A stretch of DNA of 64,000 nucleotides from CAADGV01 sp964495695 (GTDB lineage Bacteria > Bacteroidota > Ignavibacteria > UBA10030 > UBA6906), in the NCBI GenBank assembly GCA_964495695.1, contig CAZBWR010000007.1, forward strand, positions 1 through 64,000, given 5' to 3'. Below are positions 44,235-54,000 of this stretch, piece by piece. Each line of letters starts with the position of its first letter. Positions within the stretch are counted from its first letter, which is position 1. Position numbers and translations under genes: made by a program. The notes below the pieces were generated by a model. The model saw only the letters and a list, made by a program, of their open reading frames with translations. It had not been told where the DNA came from and made no database searches.

Positions 44235-44261
44235 AAAAAAGGGAGGCCTGACGCCTCCCTT
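44235..44261 (-). terminator. Intrinsic terminator of korAB
   Basis: On the minus strand GGGAGGC and GCCTCCC (44241-44259) form a stem with a five-base loop, followed by TTTTTT (44235-44240). It lies about 20 bases after the korB stop. Confidence 0.9.
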
Positions 44262-44280
44262 GTATGGCATTGCAATCGTA

Positions 44281-45315
44281 TTACTGAATAGTCCAGGTTT
44301 CGTCGCCGTCCAGGAGTGCCTGAAGGTCGCCCTCACCTCTCTTGGATTTGGATTTTGCTATCTGCTGTTCCATTCCAAACTCATACGTCGGGCGATTCAA
44401 CGCCAGAAACACTCCCATTGGTCTGGGAAGTTCAGGGTTGTGGATCATGTTGGCGAGAATAAACGCGAGCGTCGAGTCCTTTTCGTTGTGAACCAGTAGA
44501 TCACTTGCCGAGTGCTGCCCATCGGTCAGGCTTACAACTTCCGGTGTAAAGCCGTTCAGTCGGACTCCTTTGTCCTTTGCTTTACCGAAGATCAATGGTT
44601 TCTCATGTTCAAGGTAGACGATGTTTTCGTCCTTTGTTTCCTTCTCCGTGAAGTGGAAGAAGGCACCATCGTTGAACACGTTGCAGTTCTGGTAGATTTC
44701 CAGAAATGCCGAGCCATGATGTTCCTCCGCGCGGCGGACCATTGATTGGAGATGTTTCGGGTCCCGATCCATCGTCCGGGCGACAAACGTGGCACTTGCG
44801 CCAAGAGCGAGCGAAACGGGAATAAACGGATAGTCAATAACCCCTTCCGGCGTGGATTTCGTAACCTGTCCCAAAACCGAGGTCGGGGAGAACTGTCCCT
44901 TTGTAAGCCCATAGATCTGGTTGTTGAAAAGGAGAACTTTGATATCGAGATTGCGGCGTAACATGTGGATCATATGGTTGCCGCCGATGCTAAGTCCGTC
45001 ACCATCGCCGGTTGCAACCCACACGTCGAGCTTGGGGTTTGCGAGCTTCACACCCGAGGCAATCGCCGGAGCCCGTCCGTGGATGCCATGGATCCCGTAG
45101 AGGTTCATATAGTACGGGAACCGGCTTGAGCATCCGATTCCGGAAACTGCGACAATGTTCTCTTTGGGCTGTGAAAACTCGGGGAACACGCGTTGTACTT
45201 GCGCGAGAATAGAGTAGTCTCCGCAGCCCGGGCACCACCGGACGTCCTGATCGGACTGGAAGTCCTTGATTGTCAACTTCGCAGGTGCCTTATCTTGCGT
45301 TATGGTCTCAGGCAT
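44281..45315 (-). CDS. korB: 2-oxoglutarate:ferredoxin oxidoreductase, beta subunit
   Basis: This subunit binds thiamine diphosphate and an Fe-S cluster. Seen are WCPGCGDY (Cys28, Cys31), SGIGCSSRFPYY, the ThDP motif GDGDGLSIGGNH and NNQIYGLTKGQ. I place the start at ATG 45315 (344 residues), because GGAGG lies five bases before it. The upstream ATG at 45351 is inside korA and has no such site. It overlaps the end of korA by eight bases. With KorA it interconverts 2-oxoglutarate and succinyl-CoA using ferredoxin, in oxidative or reductive TCA metabolism. Confidence 0.95.
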   Translation of the reverse strand: MPETITQDKAPAKLTIKDFQSDQDVRWCPGCGDYSILAQVQRVFPEFSQPKENIVAVSGIGCSSRFPYYMNLYGIHGIHGRAPAIASGVKLANPKLDVWVATGDGDGLSIGGNHMIHMLRRNLDIKVLLFNNQIYGLTKGQFSPTSVLGQVTKSTPEGVIDYPFIPVSLALGASATFVARTMDRDPKHLQSMVRRAEEHHGSAFLEIYQNCNVFNDGAFFHFTEKETKDENIVYLEHEKPLIFGKAKDKGVRLNGFTPEVVSLTDGQHSASDLLVHNEKDSTLAFILANMIHNPELPRPMGVFLALNRPTYEFGMEQQIAKSKSKRGEGDLQALLDGDETWTIQ

Positions 45316-47152
45316 TCTTGCCTCCAAGGATTGAGTAGATCTGTTCTTCAATTTCTTCCGACCGGAGCGGGAGTCCTTTGATTACGTTGAACCCGACTGC
45401 TGGCACGAGGTACTTTGCCCTGATCAGTTTGATAAGCTGGCCGTTATTGATTTCCGGTACAAGCACATGCTTGAACTTGTAGAGGATCTCTCCGAGGTTC
45501 TTCGGGAACGGATTGATGTAGCGAAGGTGCGCATGTGAGACCGAGTGTCCTTTTGCGCGCGCTTCCTTGACCGCAGCGCTAATGGAGCCGTAAGTGCCAC
45601 CCCATCCCAAAACAAGCAGATCGCCTTCAGCGTCACCCTCGATGGTTTGGTCGGGGATATCGTTTGCGATCCGCTCGATCTTTTCGGCCCTCATCTTTAT
45701 CATGAAATCATGATTGTCGGGGTCATAGTTGATGTTGCCGGTAATGTGCTCCTTCTCGAGTCCGCCAATACGGTGTTCGAGCCCTGGCGTTCCGGGGATC
45801 GCCCAAGGTCGGGCCAGCGTCTGCTCGTCGCGGGCGTAAGGTTGGAACGTAGTTGGGTCGGTCGCGAACTTCACCGGGATTTCCGGCAAGTCAGCGACGT
45901 TCGGAATCTTCCATGGCTCGGCTCCGTTCGCGACATATCCGTCCGTGAGGCAGATGACGGGTGTCATGAACTTGACAGCGATGCGCGACGCCTCATAGGC
46001 AGTATCGAAGCAGTCTGCAGGAGTTGATGCTGCAATGACGCAGAGCGGGGCTTCGCTGTTGCGGCCCAACACAGCCTGCAGCAAATCGGCTTGTTCCGTC
46101 TTCGTCGGCAATCCTGTGCTTGGGCCGCCTCGCTGAACGTCGATGATCACAAGGGGAAGCTCGAGCATAATTGCCAGACCGATTGCCTCGGTCTTCAACG
46201 CCATACCGGGTCCGCTGGTGGATGTAGCTCCGAGTGCCCCTGCATACGACCCGCCAATTGCTGCGCAGATGGCTGCAATTTCATCTTCCGCCTGGAACGT
46301 CTTGACATTGAAATTCTTCAGCCGGGAGAGTTCGTGCAGAATATCACTGGCAGGCGTAATGGGATAACTGCCGAGGAAGAGCTGCAAGCCCGCTTTTTGA
46401 GCGGCAGCTGCAAGTCCGAGCGCTGATGCAGTGTTTCCCATGATGTTCCTGTACTTTCCGGGGGGGAGCTTTGCGGGCTTCACCTCATATCGCGTGGTGA
46501 AGATCTCCACGGTATCGCCGTAATTGTATCCGGCTTTCAGGACCCGAAGGTTGGCTTCCGCCACCTGGGCATCCTTCTCGCCGAATTTTTCCTGAATGAA
46601 CTTTACCGATACGTCGATCGGACGGTTGTACATCCAATACATTAGTCCCAAAGCGAAGAAGTTCTTTGACTTGTCGATGAACTTCGTCGAGAGGTTCATG
46701 TCGGAAAGGGCGTTTGCCGTCATCTTGCTGATCGGCACGCGGAAAACCTGAAAGCGTGACAGTGTTCCGTCCTCCAGCGGATTGCTGGTGATGCCTGCAA
46801 GTTTGAAGTTTCTATCGGTGAAAGAATCCTCGTTAACGATGACGGTCCCGCCCTTGCGAAGGATTTTGATATTGGTGACGAGCGCGGCGGGATTCATTGC
46901 TACCAGGACATCACATGTGTCGCCTGGTGTGAGAATGTCGCGGCTGCCGAAGCGTATCTGGAATCCGCTTACACCATAGGTCGTGCCTGCCGGGGCGCGG
47001 ATTTCAGCCGGATAGTCGGGGAGCGTGCTCAGGTCGTTGCCGAGAACGGCTGCAGTGTTGGTGAACTGCGTGCCTGTCAACTGCATACCATCTCCGGAGT
47101 CGCCCGCGAACCTGATTGTTACATCTTCAAGTGTCTTGATTGTGCGTTCCAT
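45308..47152 (-). CDS. korA: 2-oxoglutarate:ferredoxin oxidoreductase, fused gamma-alpha subunit
   Basis: This 614-residue protein joins a gamma domain (about 1-200, RFAGDSGDGMQLTGTQF) to the alpha pyrimidine-binding and transketolase C-like domains. The alpha part carries GNTASALGLAAAAQKAG, SYPITPASDILHELS, ATSTSGPGMALKTE and RGGPSTGLPTKTEQADL. The fusion is common in KorA/OorA of Bacteroidota and Chlorobiota. The leader contains a promoter (47258-47288) and then a terminator-like hairpin (47174-47216), so transcription may be attenuated. Confidence 0.95.
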   Translation of the reverse strand: MERTIKTLEDVTIRFAGDSGDGMQLTGTQFTNTAAVLGNDLSTLPDYPAEIRAPAGTTYGVSGFQIRFGSRDILTPGDTCDVLVAMNPAALVTNIKILRKGGTVIVNEDSFTDRNFKLAGITSNPLEDGTLSRFQVFRVPISKMTANALSDMNLSTKFIDKSKNFFALGLMYWMYNRPIDVSVKFIQEKFGEKDAQVAEANLRVLKAGYNYGDTVEIFTTRYEVKPAKLPPGKYRNIMGNTASALGLAAAAQKAGLQLFLGSYPITPASDILHELSRLKNFNVKTFQAEDEIAAICAAIGGSYAGALGATSTSGPGMALKTEAIGLAIMLELPLVIIDVQRGGPSTGLPTKTEQADLLQAVLGRNSEAPLCVIAASTPADCFDTAYEASRIAVKFMTPVICLTDGYVANGAEPWKIPNVADLPEIPVKFATDPTTFQPYARDEQTLARPWAIPGTPGLEHRIGGLEKEHITGNINYDPDNHDFMIKMRAEKIERIANDIPDQTIEGDAEGDLLVLGWGGTYGSISAAVKEARAKGHSVSHAHLRYINPFPKNLGEILYKFKHVLVPEINNGQLIKLIRAKYLVPAVGFNVIKGLPLRSEEIEEQIYSILGGKNA

Positions 47153-47173
47153 ACTCCATCTCTACAAAATGTT

Positions 47174-47216
47174 GGCAAAAAAAAATCGATCCTTCCTGAT
47201 TGATGGAGATCGATTT
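47174..47216 (-). terminator. Terminator/attenuator in the korA leader
   Basis: On the minus strand AAATCGATC (47208-47216) pairs with GATCGATTT (47183-47191) around a 16-base loop and runs into a series of nine T. It lies downstream of the predicted korA promoter and about 25 bases before the ATG, so it is either an attenuator or the terminator of the rplI operon. Confidence 0.7.
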
Positions 47217-47257
47217 ACGAGAATGTCAAACTGTTCAATTATGCAACAGTACATGAT

Positions 47258-47288
47258 CTAAAATACCCTGTTTGTTGAGCAAAGTCAA
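47258..47288 (-). promoter_or_regulatory. Promoter of korAB
   Basis: On the minus strand TTG (47286-47288), exactly 20 bases, TATTTTAG (47258-47265). Confidence 0.55.
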
Positions 47289-47300
47289 GCAGTATACAGC

Positions 47301-47331
47301 AACGCCCGCCCGGACTCTCCGGACGGGCGTT
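47301..47331. terminator. Strong GC hairpin after rplI
   Basis: AACGCCCG (47301-47308) pairs with CGGGCGTT (47324-47331), with an inner CCGGA/TCCGG stem. The T-run is on the plus-strand side (TCTGTTTTT), so efficiency for the minus-strand rplI operon is uncertain. Confidence 0.6.
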
Positions 47332-47337
47332 CTGTTT

Positions 47338-47781
47338 TTACTCGCTTACGACCCAGACTTTGATGATACCCGTCACGCTGGCGGGGAGCTTTACGTTCAC
47401 ATTGTAAATCCCCAAAGCCTTGATCGGTTCATCAAGTTCGATGCTCCTCTTGTCGAGTTCGAAGCCTTTTTCCTTCAACGAATCGGCTATCATTTGTGAG
47501 GTAACCGACCCGAAGAGCTTCTCGTCTTCCCCGACCTTCATTTGGATGGTGAGGGAGATCTTCTCGAGCTCGGCTGCGAGGTTGTGGCTCGACTTGAGTT
47601 CCTTGGATTTGCGGCGTTCTGCCTGCTTCTTCTCCTCTTCAAGCCTTGTTATTGCCCCTTCTGTTGCGGTGTAGGCAATATTTCTCGGGATGAGGAAGTT
47701 GCGGGCGTATCCGTCTTTGACATCGACAACATCTCCGATGGTGCCGAGTTTTTCGTGTTCTTTACGTAGTATGACTTTCAT
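47338..47781 (-). CDS. rplI: Ribosomal protein L9
   Basis: This 147-residue protein of the 50S subunit has the family N-terminus MKVILRKEHEKLGTIGDVVDVKDGYARNFL split around a central helix (residues 41-75) and the C-terminal RNA-binding domain (LFGSVTSQMIADSL, GIYNVNVKL). It follows rpsR by 12 bases. Confidence 0.98.
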   Translation of the reverse strand: MKVILRKEHEKLGTIGDVVDVKDGYARNFLIPRNIAYTATEGAITRLEEEKKQAERRKSKELKSSHNLAAELEKISLTIQMKVGEDEKLFGSVTSQMIADSLKEKGFELDKRSIELDEPIKALGIYNVNVKLPASVTGIIKVWVVSE

Positions 47782-47793
47782 GGCATGTTCTCC

Positions 47794-48060
47794 TTATCGT
47801 ACCGCATCCGAGACGAAAGGAAGCAGCGCCAGATGCCGTGCACGTTTGATGGCGGTGACCAGCTGGCGCTGGTGTTTTGCACACGTGCCGGTGATTCGCT
47901 TGGGAATAATCTTTCCCTGCTCGGTGACGAACCGCTGGAGCTTCTTTTCGTCCTTGTAGTCAATGTAGATTTCCTTGGCGTCGCAGAACTTGCAGGTGCG
48001 CTTTTTGCGCATGGCCTGGTTGTCGCGTTCGCGGCGAGATTTGCGTTGCATGATACTCAC
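47794..48060 (-). CDS. rpsR: Ribosomal protein S18
   Basis: This 30S protein of 88 residues binds S6. The family core is RRERDN...CKFCDAKEIYIDYKDEKKL, with FVTEQGKIIPKRITGTCAKHQRQL covering the RNA-binding face. It starts at GTG 48060, with AAAGGAG seven bases upstream; an internal ATG four codons later is less well placed. Two cysteines in CKFC resemble a zinc-type S18. Confidence 0.97.
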   Translation of the reverse strand: MSIMQRKSRRERDNQAMRKKRTCKFCDAKEIYIDYKDEKKLQRFVTEQGKIIPKRITGTCAKHQRQLVTAIKRARHLALLPFVSDAVR

Positions 48061-48093
48061 GGGAATTCTCCTTTACTCTCTGTGGTGTTTGGA

Positions 48094-48519
48094 TTATTGC
48101 TTGTCGTCCGACTCGGTGAACAGGGGCTCGCGGGCCGGAACCGGCGCCGGTGCCTGCTCTTGTTCCACAGCGGCTGCCGCGGCTGCTGCTGCAGCCAGAG
48201 CGTTCTTCTTGGCAGCGAGCGCTTTGGCCTCGAGAGCGATCGTCAGGTAGCGGAGAATCATTTCATCAAGCTGGTACGAACGTTCGAGCACCGCAATCGT
48301 CGGCGTAGGTGCCGTGAACTCGTAGTTCACGTAGAAGCCGTTCGTCTTCTTGTTGATGGGATAGGCAAGACGCTTGCGCCCCCATTTGTTGGTGGCGGCA
48401 ATAGTGCCGCCGTTCTTTGTTATCGTCTCCGTGATGCGCGTGATGACCCCTTCAATCTGGGCATCATCAAGCGACGCGTTGATGATAACAGTGGACTCGT
48501 ATGTACGATGTTGGTCCAT
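48094..48519 (-). CDS. rpsF: Ribosomal protein S6
   Basis: This 30S protein has the motifs YESTVIINASLDDAQIEGVI, RLAYPINKKTNGFYVNYEF and RYLTIALEAKALA. The start at ATG 48519 (MDQHRTYES) is fixed by GGGAGG seven to eight bases upstream. The C-terminus carries an unusual alanine run (about residues 114-123) and an acidic tail beyond the normal 95-100 residues. In many bacteria ssb lies between rpsF and rpsR; here rpsR follows directly after 33 bases. Confidence 0.96.
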   Translation of the reverse strand: MDQHRTYESTVIINASLDDAQIEGVITRITETITKNGGTIAATNKWGRKRLAYPINKKTNGFYVNYEFTAPTPTIAVLERSYQLDEMILRYLTIALEAKALAAKKNALAAAAAAAAAVEQEQAPAPVPAREPLFTESDDKQ

Positions 48520-48541
48520 GATGTTACCTCCCTTTGGACAT

Positions 48542-48573
48542 TCTAAGTGCCCGCTTGGCGGGCGTTGTTTAGA
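48542..48573 (-). promoter_or_regulatory. Structured rpsF leader, candidate S6:S18 autoregulatory element
   Basis: On the minus strand TCTAA...GCCCGC-CAA-GCGGGC...TTAGA folds into a two-part stem with an internal loop, ending 23 bases before the rpsF start codon and about 12 before GGGAGG. A CCG-containing segment (GCCGGAGGG) lies just upstream. S6:S18 feedback leaders are known in this position in many bacteria. Confidence 0.45.
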
Positions 48574-48673
48574 TTGACCCTCCGGCATTCATCGGGTGAT
48601 GATCCGGAGAGTAGAGGGGTAGCCTTCTCATGAGAGGAAGGTACCACACTGTTTTTGCGCACTCGCAGGAGTG

Positions 48674-49243
48674 CTATGTATTGAATTCATTCATTGCCCG
48701 GGACGGACCCGAGCGTACAATGGTTTCGAGAGCGTCCGCCGCCCGCTTTGTCATCTGCTCCACAATCCCCCATTCTTCTTTCTCGAAAGGGGAGAGAACG
48801 AACTCCGACATGCTGCGTGGGGGAACTCCGTGCCCGATGCCGCAGCGTATGCGGGTAAATTCTATGGTGTTGAGATGGTAGATGACTGACCGCAGGCCGT
48901 TGTGCCCGCCATCCGTTCCTTTCATCCTGATCCGGATCGTGCCGGTCTTGAACGCAAGGTCATCGACCACAACAATAAGGTTCCGCAACGGTACCTGAAA
49001 AAACTCCATCGCCCCGTGTACTGCATAGCCGCTGTTGTTCATATATGTCAGCGGCTTCAACAAGATCACATCTGCATCATCGGATACATACCGGCTGTAC
49101 AGGTACTCTCCTTTGCCCGGCTTCCATGCTGCATTGTGCCGGACACTCAATTCTTCAACTACATGAAAGCCTGCATTGTGCCGGGTGTTCTCATACTCGT
49201 ACCCGGGATTTCCCAAACCGGCGATGAGAAATGGCTCTGCCAC
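48674..49243 (-). CDS. pth: Peptidyl-tRNA hydrolase
   Basis: This 189-residue esterase recycles peptidyl-tRNA. The family motifs are GLGNPGYEYENTRHNAGF with the catalytic histidine of TRHNAGF, LLKPLTYMNNSG, VVVDDLAF, GTDGGHNGLRS and FTRIRCGIGHG. It starts at GTG 49243, nine bases after the rplY stop. The 154 bases between pth and rpsF hold the leader described above. Confidence 0.96.
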   Translation of the reverse strand: MAEPFLIAGLGNPGYEYENTRHNAGFHVVEELSVRHNAAWKPGKGEYLYSRYVSDDADVILLKPLTYMNNSGYAVHGAMEFFQVPLRNLIVVVDDLAFKTGTIRIRMKGTDGGHNGLRSVIYHLNTIEFTRIRCGIGHGVPPRSMSEFVLSPFEKEEWGIVEQMTKRAADALETIVRSGPSRAMNEFNT

Positions 49244-49252
49244 CCGATTGCG

Positions 49253-49906
49253 TTACTTCTCTTCGCCTGCTTCGCCTTCTTCAGCCTTCTTGCCCTTGCC
49301 AACAACTTCGGGCTCTTTCGGGGCTTCTGCTTCCTCGGCGGCCGGTGTTACCTCCTTCTGGACTGTAGGCGGCAATACTGCTACGATTGAATCCTCGGGG
49401 TTAGCGAGAATTGTCACGTTCGGCAGACTTATCTCGCCTACGTGAACAGACCGGTTCATTGCCAGCTCAGCGACGTTGATTTCAATCTTCCCGGGAATAT
49501 CCTTTGGGAGGCACGAGACCTGCAGCTTGTGGAGAATGTGCTGCAACATACCCCCCTCACGAACTCCAATCGGCGTTCCACCGGTGAGCACGACCGGAAT
49601 TTCAAGTGTAATCTCTTCATCTTCGCGTAGGCCCTGAACATCGAAATGAATCGGGCGGTCCGTGAGAGGGTCGAATTGAACGTTGCGAAGAATTGCCTTC
49701 TTCGTCGTTTCACCGAATTTCAGGTTGATGACGTGCGTCTCGGAGGTGTAGATGAGCGGGTTGAGCGCGAGTCTCGGAACCTGCAAGTTGATATTCTCCT
49801 CTCCGTGGGCATAGAACACGCCGGGGATTTTCTCTTCCCTGCGGATACTCTTGGCGCGTTTTCCGGTGGCTGTCCGGACTTCGGCGTTTAGAACAATTTC
49901 TGACAT
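49253..49906 (-). CDS. rplY: Ribosomal protein L25/general stress protein Ctc
   Basis: This 217-residue 5S rRNA-binding protein of the long (TL5/Ctc) form has an N-terminal L25 domain (ARVREKTGK-like EVRTATGKRAKSIRREEKI, then IPGVFYAHG) and a C-terminal beta domain (IHFDVQGL, GGTPIGVREGGML, VHVGEISLPNVTIL). A lysine/glutamate-rich tail ends it. It sits between prs and pth, its common place. Confidence 0.96.
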   Translation of the reverse strand: MSEIVLNAEVRTATGKRAKSIRREEKIPGVFYAHGEENINLQVPRLALNPLIYTSETHVINLKFGETTKKAILRNVQFDPLTDRPIHFDVQGLREDEEITLEIPVVLTGGTPIGVREGGMLQHILHKLQVSCLPKDIPGKIEINVAELAMNRSVHVGEISLPNVTILANPEDSIVAVLPPTVQKEVTPAAEEAEAPKEPEVVGKGKKAEEGEAGEEK

Positions 49907-49954
49907 TGTCTTCCCTTACAAAAAGATACACATAGTGTAATTACAATCGTAGCG

Positions 49955-50896
49955 TCACCCCTTGTCGATATCGAACAGCGAGCTGATCGACCTGTGCTTG
50001 AATGTTCTCTTGATAGCCTCAGCGAAAATCTGGGCGATCGATTCAACCTCAAGTTTCGGGGATCCGACTTTCAGCGGCAACGTATCCGTTACCACCATCT
50101 TCTTCAATTTCGAGTTGTTAATGCGGTCAACAGCGCTCCCTGAAAGCACAGGGTGGGTTGCCGCCGCGTATACTTCTTTTGCACCCGCCCTCAAGAGGGC
50201 ATCAACTGCGTTGACCAGCGTCCCCGCCGTGTCAACAAGATCATCGACGATAAGGATGTTCTTTCCTTTCACCTCGCCGATGATGTTCATGACCTCGGCA
50301 ACATTCTGCTTCGGCCGCCTTTTGTCAATCAGCACAAGTTCGGCTTCGAGGCGTTTTGCATATGCCCGCGCCATCTTTATTCCACCGACATCGGGCGAAG
50401 CAACCGCCAGATCGGGAATCGGGTTGTCCTTGAAGTGCTTTACCAGGACCGCCGACGAGTACAAATGATCAACCGGAATATCGAAGAATCCCTGTATCTG
50501 CGGAGCGTGAAGATCCATCGTAATCACTCTATCCGCTCCGGCGATGGTGACCAGGTTCGCAACGAGCTTTGCCGTGATTGAAACACGCGGCTGATCTTTG
50601 CGGTCCTGCCGGGCATATCCAAAGTACGGAATCACGGCAGCGACTTTTCTTGCCGATGCCCGCTTCGCAGCATCGATCATGATCAGCAGCTCAAGCAGAT
50701 TCTCGGCGGGGGGTTCTGTGGACTGGATGATGAACACATCGCTTCCGCGAATGTTTTCGCTGTACTTCACCCACATCTCACCATCGCTAAAGTTCTTGAT
50801 CTCACAGGAACCCAGCGGTTTGCCCAGCTCTGCCGCGATGCGTTCAGCCAGAGGACGATTTGCACGTCCCGAGAAAACCTTAAGATCGCTAGACAT
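49955..50896 (-). CDS. prs: Ribose-phosphate pyrophosphokinase
   Basis: This 313-residue enzyme makes PRPP from ribose 5-phosphate and ATP for nucleotide, His and Trp synthesis. Seen are the ATP-binding flexible loop FGYARQDRKDQPR, DLHAPQIQGFFDIP, and the PRPP loop VDDLVDTAGT. It opens an operon with rplY, pth and the rpsF-rpsR-rplI group; a promoter lies at 50969-50999. Confidence 0.97.
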   Translation of the reverse strand: MSSDLKVFSGRANRPLAERIAAELGKPLGSCEIKNFSDGEMWVKYSENIRGSDVFIIQSTEPPAENLLELLIMIDAAKRASARKVAAVIPYFGYARQDRKDQPRVSITAKLVANLVTIAGADRVITMDLHAPQIQGFFDIPVDHLYSSAVLVKHFKDNPIPDLAVASPDVGGIKMARAYAKRLEAELVLIDKRRPKQNVAEVMNIIGEVKGKNILIVDDLVDTAGTLVNAVDALLRAGAKEVYAAATHPVLSGSAVDRINNSKLKKMVVTDTLPLKVGSPKLEVESIAQIFAEAIKRTFKHRSISSLFDIDKG

Positions 50897-50968
50897 TCGG
50901 GTTGTTCTTTCTTTCTGGATGATGCGACAGGGGGGACCCCACAGCAGAATCCGATCTTTTAATGCCCG

Positions 50969-50999
50969 AAAAGATACGGAAAATGGGTGTGGACTGCAA
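50969..50999 (-). promoter_or_regulatory. Promoter of prs
   Basis: On the minus strand TTG (50997-50999), exactly 20 bases, TATCTTTT (50969-50976). Confidence 0.55.
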
Positions 51000-51040
51000 G
51001 GCGGATGTTTATCCCGGCTATATAATTAAGCGAAATTCAC

Positions 51041-51066
51041 AAAACGGGGGAGTGCTCCCCCGTTTT
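51041..51066 (-). terminator. Intrinsic terminator of the M14 carboxypeptidase gene
   Basis: AAAACGGGGGAG-TG-CTCCCCCGTTTT is a perfect palindrome beginning 15 bases after the stop of the carboxypeptidase gene. Confidence 0.85.
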
Positions 51067-51080
51067 ACGTTTCCAACTCG

Positions 51081-54000
51081 CTATTTCAACAAAACGAACT
51101 TTCGCGTTGCAATAAACTGTCCCGCATGAAGTGTATAGAGATATACCCCACTTGCAAGATTGTGACGTTCCTTGCCGACCACGACCGAGTGTTGCCCTGC
51201 TTCGAGTGTGCCGTTCAGCACTGTCGCTATTTCTTGCCCGAGAATACTGAAGATTCTCAGGGAAACCGGCGTTGTTTCCGGAAGGTCGAATGAAATCCTG
51301 GTTTCAGGGTTAAAGGGATTTGGATAGTTCTGATACAGCCGGAATGCTGACGGCAGTTCTCCTTCGGAATGTACTGATGTAACACGGCGAACATGGAGAT
51401 TTACACCAACCGGTACAAGGTTCGAAACGGGGTCATTGTTCAGTATTGCGATTTGCGCCCTGTAGGTAGTGTCCGTGCGCAGCCCGGTGGAATTGAGTCG
51501 CAGGGTGAGGATTGATGACAGTCCTGGATCGACAACACCTGCGATGGGTGCCAGTGAAAGCCATGTGTTGCGCGCGGAGTCGACCGCGGCAAAATTCAGT
51601 GTTCCCGCTCCCAGATTTCGAATAGTGATGAAATGGGACGAGCTGTCCCCGACAACGAGTGTGTCACTCAGAAGCACGGGTGTAACCTGGATTATTGGCG
51701 CTGCTGGATTAGAAACGCTCATCGTAACCGGAACCATCTGCGTTTGACGGCCCGGCGATTTCAGCAGAACAGCCCCGCGATACGTACCGGCAGTTTTCGC
51801 AGCAAGTGCACGCACCGCGACGTTCACCGAATCGTTCGCGGGAACGACGATACTCCGTGGAATTTGCGAGAGCCAGGACACACCGGTTTCGCCCCCAATG
51901 TTGCCATGTCCGATTGCCGGAGCAAAATCAGGCAAGGGATTTGCTCCGGGCGAAAGCCGTATTGCGGATGCGCCAAGATTCATTTTACCGTCAGGGTCAT
52001 TAATCGTATTCGCGTTGACGCCGCCGAGTATGCTCTCAGTGCTGATAGTAAGAACACTGTCTCTCCGGATTGTCAGAAGAAATGGCGTCCCGAGAATTCT
52101 CAGAGTGTCAACGGTTGCGTCGATAACGGCCCCTGCAGGTATGCGCCCGATGCCGAGAAGTGAGTCCGCAAGCAGACCGCTGCCGTCAAGCAGTATCTCA
52201 CGCTCGGAGCCGATATCTCTCGTCGTCGGCCCGATGCCGAGTGGCGTCGGAAATGCTCCGGTGGCAAAGTCCTGGTCGGTGTCGAGGGAAATTGCTACAA
52301 GAACATTCGTATCAGGAATGTCAGCCATCACAACCTGAAAATCATGGAATGAACCGAGGACGGATGTTCTGAATTGATAGCGAACTCTATAGACATCCGC
52401 CGAGCCCGCGCCATTTTCTCCGCGTTCGTCGGTGATCACCGTCGTATAAACTTCAGGATTATCAGACCGCTCCGCGTATCTGGCGCGCAACGCTTCGCCG
52501 TCGATGTTTGCAGCAGCGAAAGCGGGACGCAATTTTTGAATCAAAGACGCGATCGAGAGATTGCCACCGCCGAGTATCTTGCTTGCCGGTCTCTCCGCCG
52601 ATGTTGTGAGAGAATCCGACAAGGTGATCGTGATTGCCGAGGCTGTACGGTTTCTGATTCTGATGGAATCTGCAAATACGCTGCCGGTTTGTCCGCTGAA
52701 CACCAGCGCTGAGGGGGTTACAACGATGCTTGTGTCAAGCACAGGGGGATCGCTGGTTGAATATGCCATGACACGGATGTCATCAACATAAAATCCATCA
52801 CGCTGATCGCCACCATCCGCAGCCACGCGGAACCGCAGCCGAATGTTCCGGTTTACGTAGTTACTCAGATCGATATTCTGCTCGATCCACGCAAGGCCGG
52901 GTGTAAATCCGTCATATCCCCATGAGCCGGCAGGCTGAGCGGAGCCGGACCGCGCCGAACCTTGTCGGGAGAGTTGCGAACGGAGGGAACTCCACGTCGT
53001 ACCATTGTTCGTCGACACTTCGACTGTGGCGAAGTCCCACGTCGGTTCTAGAGCCCATTTCGTGAAGTAACGCAATTCGGCGAAATCGTATCCTGCAAGA
53101 TTCAGTTGCGAATTCAATGTCAGTGAGTTATTGGCATTGGCGGAGTAGTTACCCGATGGGCTGTCGGTGAATGCATAAGGAGCGGAATATGCGTTGGTCG
53201 TAAGTCCCCAGCCGGTTCCGGTATTCCAGCGACCTGTGCCGTTTCCTGCGTTATCCGAAAGAAGCACCTCCGGCGTGCCGATGAAATAGGAGAGAGTGTC
53301 TGTTCGCTCAAAGCCGTCACTGTCACTGACTCTAATCAGGAATTGGACGGGGATTCCTTCCCGTGAGTTTGGTGCAACTGTTCCCGTGAATGCCAGCGTA
53401 AATTCCTGACGCGGCGCGACCGAAACTGACTGTATTACCTGTCCCGTGAATTGGATTGATGAAACACTGCTTAGTGCTTGCACGGCGATGGCATTTCCAC
53501 CCCCCACACCCTTGTTTCTCATTCTGACAGTGAGTGAGAAGGAATCGCCCCTGTTCAAATAACCGTCATTGTTTCCATCCTGAAGACTGCTGCCGGTTAC
53601 TGTAACGTAATGCCCCGCGTAGTACGCCAGTAATTTGTTCGGATGAACGTTCTCAATTGCGAGGGGGAATATCTCCTGGCGCGACGGCCAAAAGCCCGTT
53701 GACCCGACCTCGGGTGTCATCGCATATGTACGGTATTTGGTGGAGTCACCATACATGTAATCATCCGAGTTGCCGCGAGTGGAGTAGTTCACGGTCTGCT
53801 GGTCTGTTCCGGAGGTATAGCGGTTCTCTCCGGTCATGTCGAACGCCCATTCTCTATACAGCAGCGAGTCCGTGCTCTCGCGAGAAAGGTATCCGAACGG
53901 GTAGATCAGCAGGTTGCTGTAGGTGTGATAGTTGAAACATGTTCTGATGTTGCGGGAACGCATGAATGCGTCGACTGCGCGGGTCTCTGGTTCGGAGAAC

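Noticed and set aside
48602..48640. Hairpin CCTTCTCATGAGAGGAAGG as a terminator of pth
   Set aside because: The stem is short and imperfect with no T-run on the minus strand; not counted.
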